From NCBI GenBank assembly GCA_964016875.1, contig OZ024724.1, forward strand, positions 50,904,438-50,968,437: a stretch of 64,000 bases of DNA, read 5' to 3'. The position numbers were made by a program, and so were the translations under genes. The notes beneath the pieces are model-generated. The model saw only the letters and a program-made list of their open reading frames with translations, was not told where the DNA came from and did no database searches. Shown in pieces: positions 1 to 9,599 of the stretch (its first letter is position 1; each line of letters starts with the position of its first letter). This DNA is from Fallopia convolvulus. Its lineage: Eukaryota > Streptophyta > Magnoliopsida > Caryophyllales > Polygonaceae.

Positions 1-1342
1 ATATTAAGTGGGTAAGCCCGATTCATGTTGTACCTAAAAAGAGTGGTCTTACTGTTGTTGAGAATGAAAAAGGCAAGTTGTTTCCTACTCAGACTACCAC
101 TAGTTGGCGCATGTGCGTAGACTATAGAAAGCTTAATAGTGCCACTAGAAAGGATCATTTCCCCTTGCCTTTTATTGACCAAGTGCTAGAGAGATTAGCT
201 TTACATGAATATTTTTGTTATCTCGATGGCTATAGTGGTTTTTGGCAGGTTCAGATACATCCCGATGATCAAGAGAAGACCACCTTCACGTGTCCTTATG
301 GTACATTTGCCTATAGGAGGATGCCATTCGGGCTCTACAATGCCCCGACCACCTTTCAACGGTGTATGATGGCCATCTTCTCCGACATGATTGAGGATAT
401 CGTGGAGGTGTTTATGGATGATTTCTCGGTTTACGGTACCAGTTTTAACTCTTGCCTTGCTAATCTTGCTAGAGTACTTAAGAGATGTGAAGAGACTAAA
501 CTAGTGCTTAATTGGGAGAAGTGTCACTTTATGGTTCAAGAAGGGATTGTCTTAGGCCATATAGTGTCAAAAAGGGGGATTGAAGTTGACAAAGCTAAAA
601 TTGAATTAATTGAAAGATTGCCACCCCCTTCTTCCGTGAAAGATGTTAGGAGTTTCCTAGGCCATGCCGGGTTTTATAGATGGTTCATTCAAGATTTCTC
701 TAAGATTACTAAACCATTAACTAACCTATTAATGAAGGATGTTGTGTTTGAGTTTTCTTCTGAGTGTCTTGAAGCTTTTCATAGGATTCGGAATGCACTT
801 GTGTCGGCCCCTATCATGCAACCTTCAGATTGGACACTTCCCTTCGAGATCATGTGCGACGCTAGTGACTACGCTGTGGGCGCGGTTCTTGGGCAAAGAA
901 GAGAGAAGAAGCTTCATTCCATTTACTATGCGAGCAAGATGCTCGATGAGGCCCAAAGCAAGTACACCACTACGGAGAAGGAGTTCCTCGCCGTGGTGTT
1001 TGCTTTTGAGAAGTTTCGATCATACTTGGTGGGCTCCAAGGTAATCGTCTACACCTATCATGCAACCATCCCTTACATTATGGACAAGAAGGACGCCAAG
1101 CCGAGATTACTCCGATGGATGCTCTTATTGCAAGAGTTCGACCTTGAGATAAGAGACAAGAAAGGAGCGGAGAATCTTGTGGTGAAACACCTTTCTAGGT
1201 TACCCATTAAGCACATCAAGGAGTCCGGAGACACGGTACCCATCAATGACTTTCATCTAGACGAAATCCTCTTGAGAAATGAAGTTCTACGGATCGATGT
1301 CGCCCATCATAGGTCGATCACGACCAATCATGGGTCGGTGAC
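1..1342 (+). pseudogene. Athila-B pol fragment: reverse transcriptase and RNase H
   Basis: The reading frame is open from base 3 and enters the window already inside RT. Visible RT signatures are WRMCVDYRKLN, YLDGYSGFWQ, the YRRMPFGLYNAP block and the catalytic FMDD box (near base 412-423). RNase H follows with MCDASDYAVGAVLG and the EKEFLAVVFAFEKF block. RNase H carries damage: the usual TDH acidic residue is Tyr (codon 1056-1058), and the late DH position reads KH. These changes should inactivate it. The frame runs into the LTR of Athila-A at 1343, so the apparent stop at 1380-1382 belongs to the inserted element. The integrase half of the same pol lies beyond the insertion, from about 12837. 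The domain order RT-RNase H-IN identifies Ty3/gypsy; the Athila assignment rests on similarity to the other copies here and on the downstream ORF1. Confidence 0.93.
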
Positions 1343-2666
1343 TGATGTCCGCTTTTTAGGTAGGTTTTTAGTGTCTAGATAGATTATATTTAGTTGGTTT
1401 TCGTGCTTGAGTTTTATGCTTTTGAGTCTTTTTTGCTTTAGTTTTCGTATTTCCTTGAGATTCGGAAGCTACGCACCTTTTGTGTCATTTTGTAGGAGTT
1501 TTGGAGCTTAGAAGAAGAGTTTGGAGCATTACAAGAGAAGATGGAGATGAAGCGCTCAAGTAAAGTCATTGAAGATCAAGTTTGATCTTGGAAAGAGATA
1601 GAGAAATTCGTTACAAGAACATAGGAAAAAGAATCGAGTCAAACGGAGTTGTAACGAATCTTCTACGCAAGTTTTACTCAAGGTTGTTCGAACAAGCTCT
1701 CAGGACCGACCCCCGGGGGGTCGTGAACGACCCTATTAGGGTCGTGCTAGACCCACCCAAAATTGTAAGCCTCAGGACTGACCCCAGGGGGGTTGAGAAC
1801 GACCCTAAATGGGTCGTGCATGGCGCCAACTTCACTCTTATTCCGAGATCTTTTGTGATATATTCTATCTTTTATTTTAGGAAGTAATTTTATCTTGTTT
1901 CCTAGTGTAATTAGGGCTACTTTTTCTCTATAAAAGGGGGCTAGACCTTCTAGTTGAGGGGGAGATCTTTTGCTAGCTTTTGTTTGGAGGTTATTTGGAG
2001 ATTAAGAGGAAGACTTGGAAGACAAGTTGGAGAAATTTTGTAAGACCTCTTTATTTTTATGATCATGTCTTCTTCTTTCTTTTCAATGTGTGAGTAGTCT
2101 TCTTAGATTCTAGGGTTGGGTGAAAACCCAACACAATCATGCATGTCTAAACTTGAATTCATGACTTGAATGCTTGAAGATCATATCTATCTATCTTGTG
2201 CTTAAATCCTTTGCGAAAGTTGAGGCATGTCTTGCAATTAACCTAAAAGCGAAAGTGTAAAGTTGATTGCTTTGACTAGTTCTAATAGGATTATTTGTGA
2301 AAGTAGATATTCCTAGGTTGAAGGATAGATAGAAAGTTGTTTAATTTGCGACAGTTGATTGAATAACTTGAATTGTTTGCGACAGTTGACTTTTCTATGA
2401 TCATAATTGCATGATAGTTGTGAATTCTTGTTGAAAGCATGAATGGTTGTTGTTGTGGTAGCCCTATCCCTAGGATTGCCTTTTTATATATTTGATTTAA
2501 AACTTGTGATTTTGCTTCGATCTCGACCCCCAAAGTCGTGCTCTAACCCTTGCTGAACCCTTGCTTTGTTTGTGTTTTCTTGCTTTTCTTAGTTTATCAA
2601 CTAATCTTTGGCCCTAATCTCATTCCCGTGGACGAACCTGACTCCCCTATACTCAGCGGGGTCTTG

Positions 2667-3599
2667 TGATGTGACTACGCCTCGCAAGCCACATCATGGC
2701 ATGGACGCCTTCGGTACCGAGCCTCCCAACGTCGATACCGAGCAATCCAACGTTGATACCGAGCACTCCAACCCCGGTACCAATCCTCCTAACCTCAGTA
2801 CCGAGCCATCCACTCATGGGATAGAGCCATCCAACCTCGGTACCGAGGCTCCTAACCTCGGTACCGAACTGCGTACCGATCCACTTGGGCGTGCCAGCCG
2901 CGCCAGCGATAACAAGGGCTCGAGCTCGTGTCTTGCAAGAAAAGCTTCAAGATGGTCTCTTGATCCATGGAGCGGCGATCAAATATGAAGATTACATGGA
3001 ATGCACGTTGCTTGTCACCGGGCACGCCGAGGCCTTGTCGGGCACCAAGCTTGTGCCGAGTTGGCACATCTTTCTTGCCAAGTCAAGACACATTAAATGA
3101 TGGTTTTCCAAGGGTTTTTCATCTTCAATTTTGGTTTAATGGATGGTTATTGAAGAGGCTTGTTTGATGGCTGAATTTAGGATAAAAGGGGCGCCTCTTC
3201 TCCCTTGCTAGACACCTTGAATTTGATCATGAAAACACTTGTTTTGTATTGCCATGTTTAGGCTATGTTTTGAGGAGTTTTGCCTTGAATAAAGTTATTT
3301 GTTTTTGTTTTCCAATTCTTGATTCGTGAATCATATCGGATCAATCTTGAGATCCAAGAGCAAGGTGCGTCACATCCTTGTCCTTGAATTTCGTAGTCTG
3401 AGTTTCGATTGTGGTGAGTCATATCCACACCCTAAACTCATTCATATCCAACTACCCTCCATTTCCATCATCCATCTCTGGTTTCACAACCCCTCACACG
3501 TCCATCAATCCATCTCCGAGGCCCATCCATCCAATTCCCCGCCAAGAAGAGAGCATTCGAAGTGGCCTTGCATCGACTCCACCGATTCGATCCTTATCA
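2667..3599. mobile_element. Solo LTR (933 bp) inserted in Athila-A 5' LTR
   Basis: The insert begins TGATGTGACT and ends CTTATCA, so its ends are TGAT...ATCA. It is flanked by a perfect 5-bp duplication TCTTG (2662-2666 and 3600-3604). The uninterrupted sequence is seen in the 3' LTR of Athila-A near 12792. It has no PBS, PPT or coding domain, and it carries an AATAAA signal at 3288-3293 on the plus strand. That fits a solo LTR left by LTR-LTR recombination, probably of a gypsy element. It is younger than Athila-A. It carries a 21-bp tandem repeat and CCTCGGTACCGAGG palindromes like those of the Athila copies, so it may come from a related family. Confidence 0.85.
2716..2862 (+). repeat. 21-bp tandem repeat, seven units, in the solo LTR
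   Basis: Seven consecutive 21-bp units begin at 2716, most starting ACCGAG, with period exactly 21 and moderate divergence between units. Several joins create the palindrome CTCGGTACCGAG (for example 2835-2848). In one frame the array reads as a 7-residue repeat of the type TEPPNVD/TEPSNLG. I see no evidence that it is translated. Confidence 0.85.
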
Positions 3600-3642
3600 T
3601 CTTGAATATAAATTTATTTGTTCAAGAAACCCTTCAACAAAT

Positions 3643-3660
3643 TGGCGCCGTTGCTGGGGA
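3643..3660 (+). other. Athila-A primer binding site (tRNA-Asp type)
   Basis: TGGCGCCGTTGCTGGGGA lies 3 bp after the LTR end. It matches the tRNA-Asp 3'-end complement used by Athila-type elements except for one C-to-T change. Athila-C has the unmutated form at 49107-49124. The roughly 100 bases between the PBS and gag hold a T-rich leader with no further feature. Confidence 0.85.
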
Positions 3661-3761
3661 GTGAGCAATAGTGCCTAGTTTAGTTGATATTTGGGGTTTG
3701 GGACTAGCCCTTACCCCTTTGTTTTTATTTAATTTGTTTTCTTTGTTTTTGTTCGCATTAT

Positions 3762-5341
3762 ATGCCATCTTGTTCTTCCCGGAGAACTCTTGAGATTGAC
3801 TACTACAGCGAAACCTAAAAGGTCCTTCTATAGACGTTTGAGAGAACAACGAGCAATGGGCGACGCTGAGACTCTTGCTCAACAAATGGAGGAACTCCGT
3901 GCTGAGATGCAGCGCATACGAATGGACCAAGATGCTCAGGCTACAAATGCGCGGCGGGCTCAGGCACAACTGGACGCTATCCCGACGAATGCCAAGCAAT
4001 ATATGCACCCAGAACTGAGGGTGCCCGAATCGGCGATAGTACTCCCGGAGATTAACCGCGCTTTTGAGATTAAATCTCACTTTATATCCTTAATAAAGCG
4101 TTCTCAATTTGAGGGGAAACCCACTGAATGCCCAATGGAGCATATTAAGAACTTTATTGATTTATGCGACACCATTGCTGCTGACAATGTCGCACTTGAA
4201 TATGTTCTCTTGAAGGCTTTTAAGTGGTCTCTTGCAGGAAAAGCTTTGAGTTGGTTGGAGAGTTTGCCACCAAGGTCAATTACAACGTGGAAGGCTTTGT
4301 ATGATTTATTCATGACCAAGTTCTTTCCACCGGCAAAAACAACGGAGCTTAGGAAGCGCATCACCTCCTACCATCAACTTCCAAACGAGACGCTTGTGGA
4401 GACATGGGAACGATTCCAAGAGCTTATACGCCAATGCCCTACTCATGGGCAACCTCCCTATGTTCTCCAAGAGAGCTTCTTTCAAGGCATTAATGCGGCT
4501 ACCAAGGATCGCATTAACCTTCACACCGATTGCGGGTTCATTGAGATGGATCCCGATCAAGCATGGGCGCTATTGAACAAGCTAACCAACTATGATGCCA
4601 TGTATGGAACCCAAAAAAACTAAGCCCACAGAGAGGAGGTTGTATGAACCACAATCCGAGGTGGTTGATCGGGATGTGAAAGTCCAATTCTTGCAAGATG
4701 AAATCAATCGTCTGAAAAAGCAAGTAAGTTACTTTAATTCTTCATCATCTTGTCAAGAATGCGGGTCTTCCACCCATACTACGTCCAATTGCACTAACTT
4801 GCAGCAAGTGCTAGCCGCTGAGGCTTATGAGGAGGTGAATTACATGAGAGGTTCCTTTAGGAATCAAAACAATTATGCAAGGAGGAACAATGCTCAATCA
4901 TCTTGGGGCAATTCCAATTATGACCAATACAAGCAACCCCAACAAGAGCAACGTCCCCCTCCCTACCGTCCTCCGGGCTATCAAGAGCCACCCTCATGGG
5001 TTCAAGGGCTACAAGAAGGAATCAATGGTGTCCGTACTGAGATCAACGGAGTTCAGAACAAGATCAATGATGTCCAAGTCGATCTTACCACTCAAATGAA
5101 AGGTGTTCATGCGAGGTTTGGAGAATTTGACTCATGGAGAAAGAACATCGTTTCCCAACTTGAACAACTGGCTACTCAGATCCAGAGACCTCATGGACAA
5201 CTCCCGGTCCGTCCCGAAGAGAATCCTAGAGGCCAAGCAAGCAATGGTGAAGTCCGAGCCGTGAATTTAAGGAGTGGCAAAGCTTTGTCCGAGCCAACCA
5301 AGCAAAAAGAGAAGGAGCAAGCCTCAAGACCGACCCCTTAG
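3762..5341 (+). pseudogene. gag: Athila-A gag (frameshifted)
   Basis: Structural Gag polyprotein forming the virus-like particle. By analogy with Athila-C (ATG 49218) and Athila-D (ATG 59563) translation should start at the ATG at 3762, but a frame change near 3810 moves the reading to the frame open from 3790; an internal ATG at 3856 is an alternative start. The capsid core is well preserved: MHPELRVPES, SLIKRSQFEGKP, the WLESLPPRS block, FFPPAKTTELRKRITSYHQL and ETWERFQELIRQCPTHGQPP. A second frame change near 4610-4620, in an A-run, moves to the frame 4592-5341. That frame holds coiled-coil-like text, the CCHC zinc knuckle CQECGSSTHTTSNC, a proline-rich stretch and a basic tail. A third change near 5315-5335 restores the frame of protease. 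The second and third shifts offset each other (+1 then -1). Confidence 0.9.
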
Positions 5342-8300
5342 GGTCATGCACGACCCTCTCAAGGGTCGTTCCTGAGGAGGCTAATAATGAAGAAGAAGAG
5401 GCGATCGACCCTCCAAGGGTCGAGCTCGACCACCCTTCGCCAGGTAAGTCTTCTAACCCTTCTCTTTCCATTCCATCTTCATCTAAGGTACTTCCTTTCC
5501 CTTCTAAGAAACTCAAAGACTCAACGGAAGGTAAGTTCAAGCGCTTTGTTAAGTTGCTTCAAGGTTTAAATCTCTCCATTCCTTTCGCTGAGGCTTTGAA
5601 TGAAATGCCTGCTTATACTAAATTTTTGAAGGAGATCTTATCTAGGAAGCGATCCATGTCAGAATTGACAGATGAAGTAAGATCGTTGGAACTTCCCGAG
5701 AAGCTAGGCGACCCAGGTAAGTTTGCTATTACTATTGGTATTGGAGCTTACCGTTTCAAAGCTTTGTGTGATCTAGGTGCTAGTACGAGTTTGCTTCCAC
5801 TTTCAATTTGGTCCAAGACCAACATGGGGCCATTAGTACCAGTGAACATGAGGTTATACATGGCGGATGGGTCGTGTGTCAGGCCAACGGGAGTCGTAGA
5901 TGATTTCCCGGTTCAAGTTGGGAAGTTCTTTGTGCCCAACGATTTTATAGTGATGGAGATGCCTGAAGATCCCGTGGTGCCCATTATTCTTGGACGACCA
6001 TTCTTAGCCACAGCGGGAGCCATCATTGATGTCAAGAACGGTCTTCTCACCTTTAATATTGGAGAAGAAGTGGTTGAGTTTCGATTCAATCCACCCACGA
6101 AGGAGTCAAATCAGGAGGAGATCAAGATGATATACACGCGCTCCGACTACATTGAGTGCAACAACCCAACGGAGAAATTATTAACTTGGGATCCTCTACC
6201 ACACGATCTTAGGGTCTCAGGGCCAACCCTCCAAGGGTCGTGCACAACCCTTCTGGACGAAGGTGAGGAGCAATGCCTTGTCTTGGAGGCACTCAAAGCG
6301 GAGCTTGAGGAAGAATTTAGCTTGCCCGAACCCACTCTCGAGCTTAAGGAGCTCCCCGACTCCCTGAGGTACGCTTTTCTTGGTCCTAATTCTACTCTTC
6401 CCGTTATTATTAATGCTAATTTAAGTATGGAAGAAGAGAATAAATTGCTTGATGTGCTTAGGACCCATAGGAAAGCCATAGGGTATTCATTAGAGGAACT
6501 TAGTGGTATTTCACCCTCTTTGTGCATGCATAGAATTTATATGGAGGATGATCATAAACCCACTATTGAGCATCAACGTAGGCTAAACCATAACATGAAA
6601 GAGGTAGTGAAAAAGGAAATTCTTAGGATGTTAGATGCCGGTATCATATTTCCTATCTCTGATAGTAAATGGGTTAGCCCCGTACACGTAGTTCCTAAAA
6701 AAGGGGGGATGACGGTTGTTGAAAATGAAAAAGGGGAGTTGATTCCAACTAGGACCACCACTAAGTGGAGAATGTGCATAGACTATAGGAAGCTTAATAG
6801 TGCTACTAGGAAGGATCATTTTCCACTCCCCTTCATTGACCAAGTGCTAGAACGCTTAGCCCAACACGATTACTTTTGCTATTTGGATGGCTATAGTGGT
6901 TTTTGGCAGATTCCCATTCACCCCGATGATCAGGAGAAGACGACATTTACTTGTCCTTATGGGACGTTTGCATATAGGAGGATGCCTTTTGGGCTATGCA
7001 ACGCCTCGTCCACGTTTCAACGATGTATGATGGCCATCTTCTCCGATATGATTGAAGAAATAGTGGAGGTATTTATGGATGATTTTTCAGTTTATGGTTC
7101 CACTTTCGATTCATGTCTTGCTAATCTTTCTAGAGTCCTTAAAAGATGTGAGGAGACTAACCTTGTGCTTAATTGGGAAAAGTGTCATTTCATGGTTAAA
7201 GAAGGAATTGTTTTAGGACATCTAGTGTCTAAACGCGAGATTGAGGTGGACAAGGCAAAAATTGAGCTTATTGAGAAATTGCCCCCTCCATCCTCCGTTA
7301 AAGACGTTAGGAGCTTTTTGGGGCATGCGGGTTTCTATAGACGCTTTATTCAAGACTTTTCTAAGATTGCTAAACCATTGACTAACCTACTAATGAAAGA
7401 TGCAGTGTTTAGCATGTCTCCAGATTGTCTTGAAGCGTTTTACAGGTTGAGGAAAGCCCTTGTAACGGCCCCCATCATGCAATCACCGGATTGGTCACTT
7501 CCCTTCGAGATTATGTGTGATGCTAGCGACTATGCCATAGGAGCGGTTCTTGGGCAGCAGAAGGACAAGAAGCTTCATGCCATCTACTATGCAAGTAAGA
7601 TGCTCGATGAAGCCCAGAGTAAGTACACTACGACCGAGAAAGAGTTTCTCGCCGTGGTGTTTGCTTTTGAAAAATTTCGCTCTTACTTAGTAGGTTCTAA
7701 GGTGATCGTTTATACTGACCATGCTGCGGTTAGATTTCTAATGGCGAAAAAAGACGCCAAGCCTAGGTTGCTTCGTTGGATGCTCTTATTGCAGGAATTC
7801 GATCACGAAATCCGAGACAAGAAGGGAACGAAGAACTTAGTGGCGGATCATCTATCAAGACTACCCCTTAAGCATATTCAAGAGTCCGGCGGATCAATTC
7901 CCATTAATGATACACGCCCTGATGAGACTCTTTTGCAAAGCAACAATAAGTCCCATGGAGACAAGGCTAATGAAGAAATCGAGGCCTCAGGACCGACTCT
8001 GCCAAGGTCGTGCACGACCCCAACAAAGGTTGGATCTCTCAGAACTGACCCTGCCATGACCATCACAGGGTCGTGCACGACCCCCTTAGGGTCGAGTACG
8101 ACCCCTTCCCTCGAGATAGCCTTGGAGCACGACCCAGTTGGCTCGTGCATGACCCTTTCCCTGGGTCGAGCATGTAAGTCTTCTTCGCCCTTTTCAGTTC
8201 TTTACAATCCTAATGATCTACCATCTTTTTCTTCTCTCCCTACTTCTATTCTTGCTATACGTGGGTCAAAGACCCCTTGGTTTGCGGATTTTGCTAACTA

Positions 8301-9528
8301 TATTGTAAGAGGCGAGATTCCGACGAGTTTAACCCCTCAAGCCAAGAAGAAATTCCTCCACGATGTCAAGCACTACTATTGGGATGATCCCTACTTGTTC
8401 AAGCAAGGAAGTGATAACATATTTCGACGTTGTATTCCGGATGATGAGATTGAAAGCGTCATTCGCCATTGCCACACTCTACCAACGGGAGGCCATGCTA
8501 AGGGATTCAAGACCACGGCGAAGATTCTTCAAAGTGGTTTGTATTGGCCAACGCTTTTCAAAGATGTGCATGAGTTTGTGACAAGATGTGACGAGTGCCA
8601 ACGATCCGGAAACATCACTTGGAGGAATGAGAACCCGCTCACCGGTATCTTGGAAGTAGAGCTTTTTGATGTGTGGGGGATAGACATTATGGGACCCTTC
8701 CCTTCATCCGGTCCTTATAAGTACATCCTTTTATTGGTTGATTACGTCTCCAAGTGGGTGGAGGCCATTGCAACAAAGACAAACGATGCTCGGGTGGTTG
8801 CTAAGTTCATGAAATCAAACATCTTTCCCCGTTTTGGAGTCCCCCGAGTTCTTATAAGTGATGGTGGCTCACACTTCATTGAGAGGAGCTTTGAAGCTCT
8901 TTTGACCAAGTATGGGGTCTCTCACCGGGTGGCAACACCATATCATCCTCAAACAAGTGGTCAAGTGGAGGTATCAAACCGTCAAAAAAAGAGCATCTTA
9001 GAGAAGACGGTATCCCGGTCAAGAAAAGATTGGTCTTCAAAGCTTGATGATGCACTTTGGGCATACCGCACCGCTTACAAGACACCACTCCGCACCACTC
9101 CTTTCAATTTGGTGTATGGCAAGTCATGCCACTTGCCCGTCGAGCTTGAGCACAAAGCTTTATGGGCTCTTAAGGAGCTCAACAGCTGTTTCCTGGATCC
9201 GAAAGAGAGTACTTGGGTGGATCTCGATGCGGCCGGAGCAAAACGCTTCATGGACTTGCAAGAATTGGAAGAATTGAGGCTCAAGGCCTATGAGAATGCC
9301 AAGATCTACAAGGAGAGAACCAAAAAGTGGCATGACAAGAAGCTTGTTCCAAAACTCTTCAAAGTCGGTGACCAAGTACTCCTTTTCAACTCTAGGCTCC
9401 GACTCTTCCCCGGAAAGCTAAAGACAAGATGGAGTGGACCATTCACGGTTCACCACATTTATCCACATGGGGCGGTTGACCTTATAGATGAGAACAGAGC
9501 GATTTTCAAAGTCAACGGGCACGCTTGA
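5341..9528 (+). CDS. pol: Athila-A pol: protease, RT, RNase H, integrase
   Basis: One uninterrupted frame. The frame is open from about 5341; the first in-frame ATG-type start is at 5554, which is probably internal to a gag-pol polyprotein. Residue numbers here count from 5554. Protease lies near 55-165, with active-site text CDLGAS (Asp about 73) and IILGRPFLATAGA. RT lies near 395-560, with FMDD at 7072-7083. RNase H lies near 650-765 with CDAS, EKE and YTDH all intact. A palindrome-rich linker follows (7980-8170). Integrase has an HHCC zinc finger (RHCH...GGHAKGF...CDEC, from about 8460), a DDE core (WGIDIMGPFP, ISDGGSHF, SGQVEVSN) and a GPF module (RWSGPFTV). A 1-base loss near 9525 causes an early stop; in Athila-B the homologous frame continues about 23 codons. 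Apart from this the enzyme set looks functional, making this the only candidate source of RT and integrase for its defective relatives here. Confidence 0.94.
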   Translation, partial: GSCTTLSRVVPEEANNEEEEAIDPPRVELDHPSPGKSSNPSLSIPSSSKVLPFPSKKLKDSTEGKFKRFVKLLQGLNLSIPFAEALNEMPAYTKFLKEILSRKRSMSELTDEVRSLELPEKLGDPGKFAITIGIGAYRFKALCDLGASTSLLPLSIWSKTNMGPLVPVNMRLYMADGSCVRPTGVVDDFPVQVGKFFVPNDFIVMEMPEDPVVPIILGRPFLATAGAIIDVKNGLLTFNIGEEVVEFRFNPPTKESNQEEIKMIYTRSDYIECNNPTEKLLTWDPLPHDLRVSGPTLQGSCTTLLDEGEEQCLVLEALKAELEEEFSLPEPTLELKELPDSLRYAFLGPNSTLPVIINANLSMEEENKLLDVLRTHRKAIGYSLEELSGISPSLCMHRIYMEDDHKPTIEHQRRLNHNMKEVVKKEILRMLDAGIIFPISDSKWVSPVHVVPKKGGMTVVENEKGELIPTRTTTKWRMCIDYRKLNSATRKDHFPLPFIDQVLERLAQHDYFCYLDGYSGFWQIPIHPDDQEKTTFTCPYGTFAYRRMPFGLCNASSTFQRCMMAIFSDMIEEIVEVFMDDFSVYGSTFDSCLANLSRVLKRCEETNLVLNWEKCHFMVKEGIVLGHLVSKREIEVDKAKIELIEKLPPPSSVKDVRSFLGHAGFYRRFIQDFSKIAKPLTNLLMKDAVFSMSPDCLEAFYRLRKALVTAPIMQSPDWSLPFEIMCDASDYAIGAVLGQQKDKKLHAIYYASKMLDEAQSKYTTTEKEFLAVVFAFEKFRSYLVGSKVIVYTDHAAVRFLMAKKDAKPRLLRWMLLLQEFDHEIRDKKGTKNLVADHLSRLPLKHIQESGGSIPINDTRPDETLLQSNNKSHGDKANEEIEASGPTLPRSCTTPTKVGSLRTDPAMTITGSCTTPLGSSTTPSLEIALEHDPVGSCMTLSLGRACKSSSPFSVLYNPNDLPSFSSLPTSILAIRGSKTPWFADFANYIVRGEIPTSLTPQAKKKFLHDVKHYYWDDPYLFKQGSDNIFRRCIPDDEIESVIRHCHTLPTGGHAKGFKTTAKILQSGLYWPTLFKDVHEFVTRCDECQRSGNITWRNENPLTGILEVELFDVWGIDIMGPFPSSGPYKYILLLVDYVSKWVEAIATKTNDARVVAKFMKSNIFPRFGVPRVLISDGGSHFIERSFEALLTKYGVSHRVATPYHPQTSGQVEVSNRQKKSILEKTVSRSRKDWSSKLDDALWAYRTAYKTPLRTTPFNLVYGKSCHLPVELEHKALWALKELNSCFLDPKESTWVDLDAAGAKRFMDLQELEELRLKAYENAKIYKERTKKWHDKKLVPKLFKVGDQVLLFNSRLRLFPGKLKTRWSGPFTVHHIYPHGAVDLIDENRAIFKVNGHA

Positions 9529-9599
9529 AGAAGTACTATGCAACGGTGGAACCTAATCATGAAATCCTAGCCACATGGGCTCTCACCACCTCGGACTGA

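Larger units (their letters stand above)
1343..3639 (+). repeat. Athila-A 5' LTR, interrupted by a solo LTR
   Basis: It matches the 3' LTR at 11474-12831 over its whole length except for the inserted 2667-3599 segment and its duplicated TCTTG. It holds a TATAAAAG promoter box near 1931-1938. It also holds the palindrome-rich block at about 1700-1830, and a U5 stem-loop whose right arm AGCGGGGTC is at 2654-2662. The insertion lies 3' of the promoter, between the stem-loop and the PBS-proximal LTR end, so it separates the promoter from the primer site. Confidence 0.94.

Noticed and set aside
2700..2900. The 21-bp array and the dispersed palindromes as a CRISPR array
   Set aside because: The repeats are directly contiguous or scattered with no uniform unique spacers. 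The context is a plant retrotransposon and no cas genes are present.
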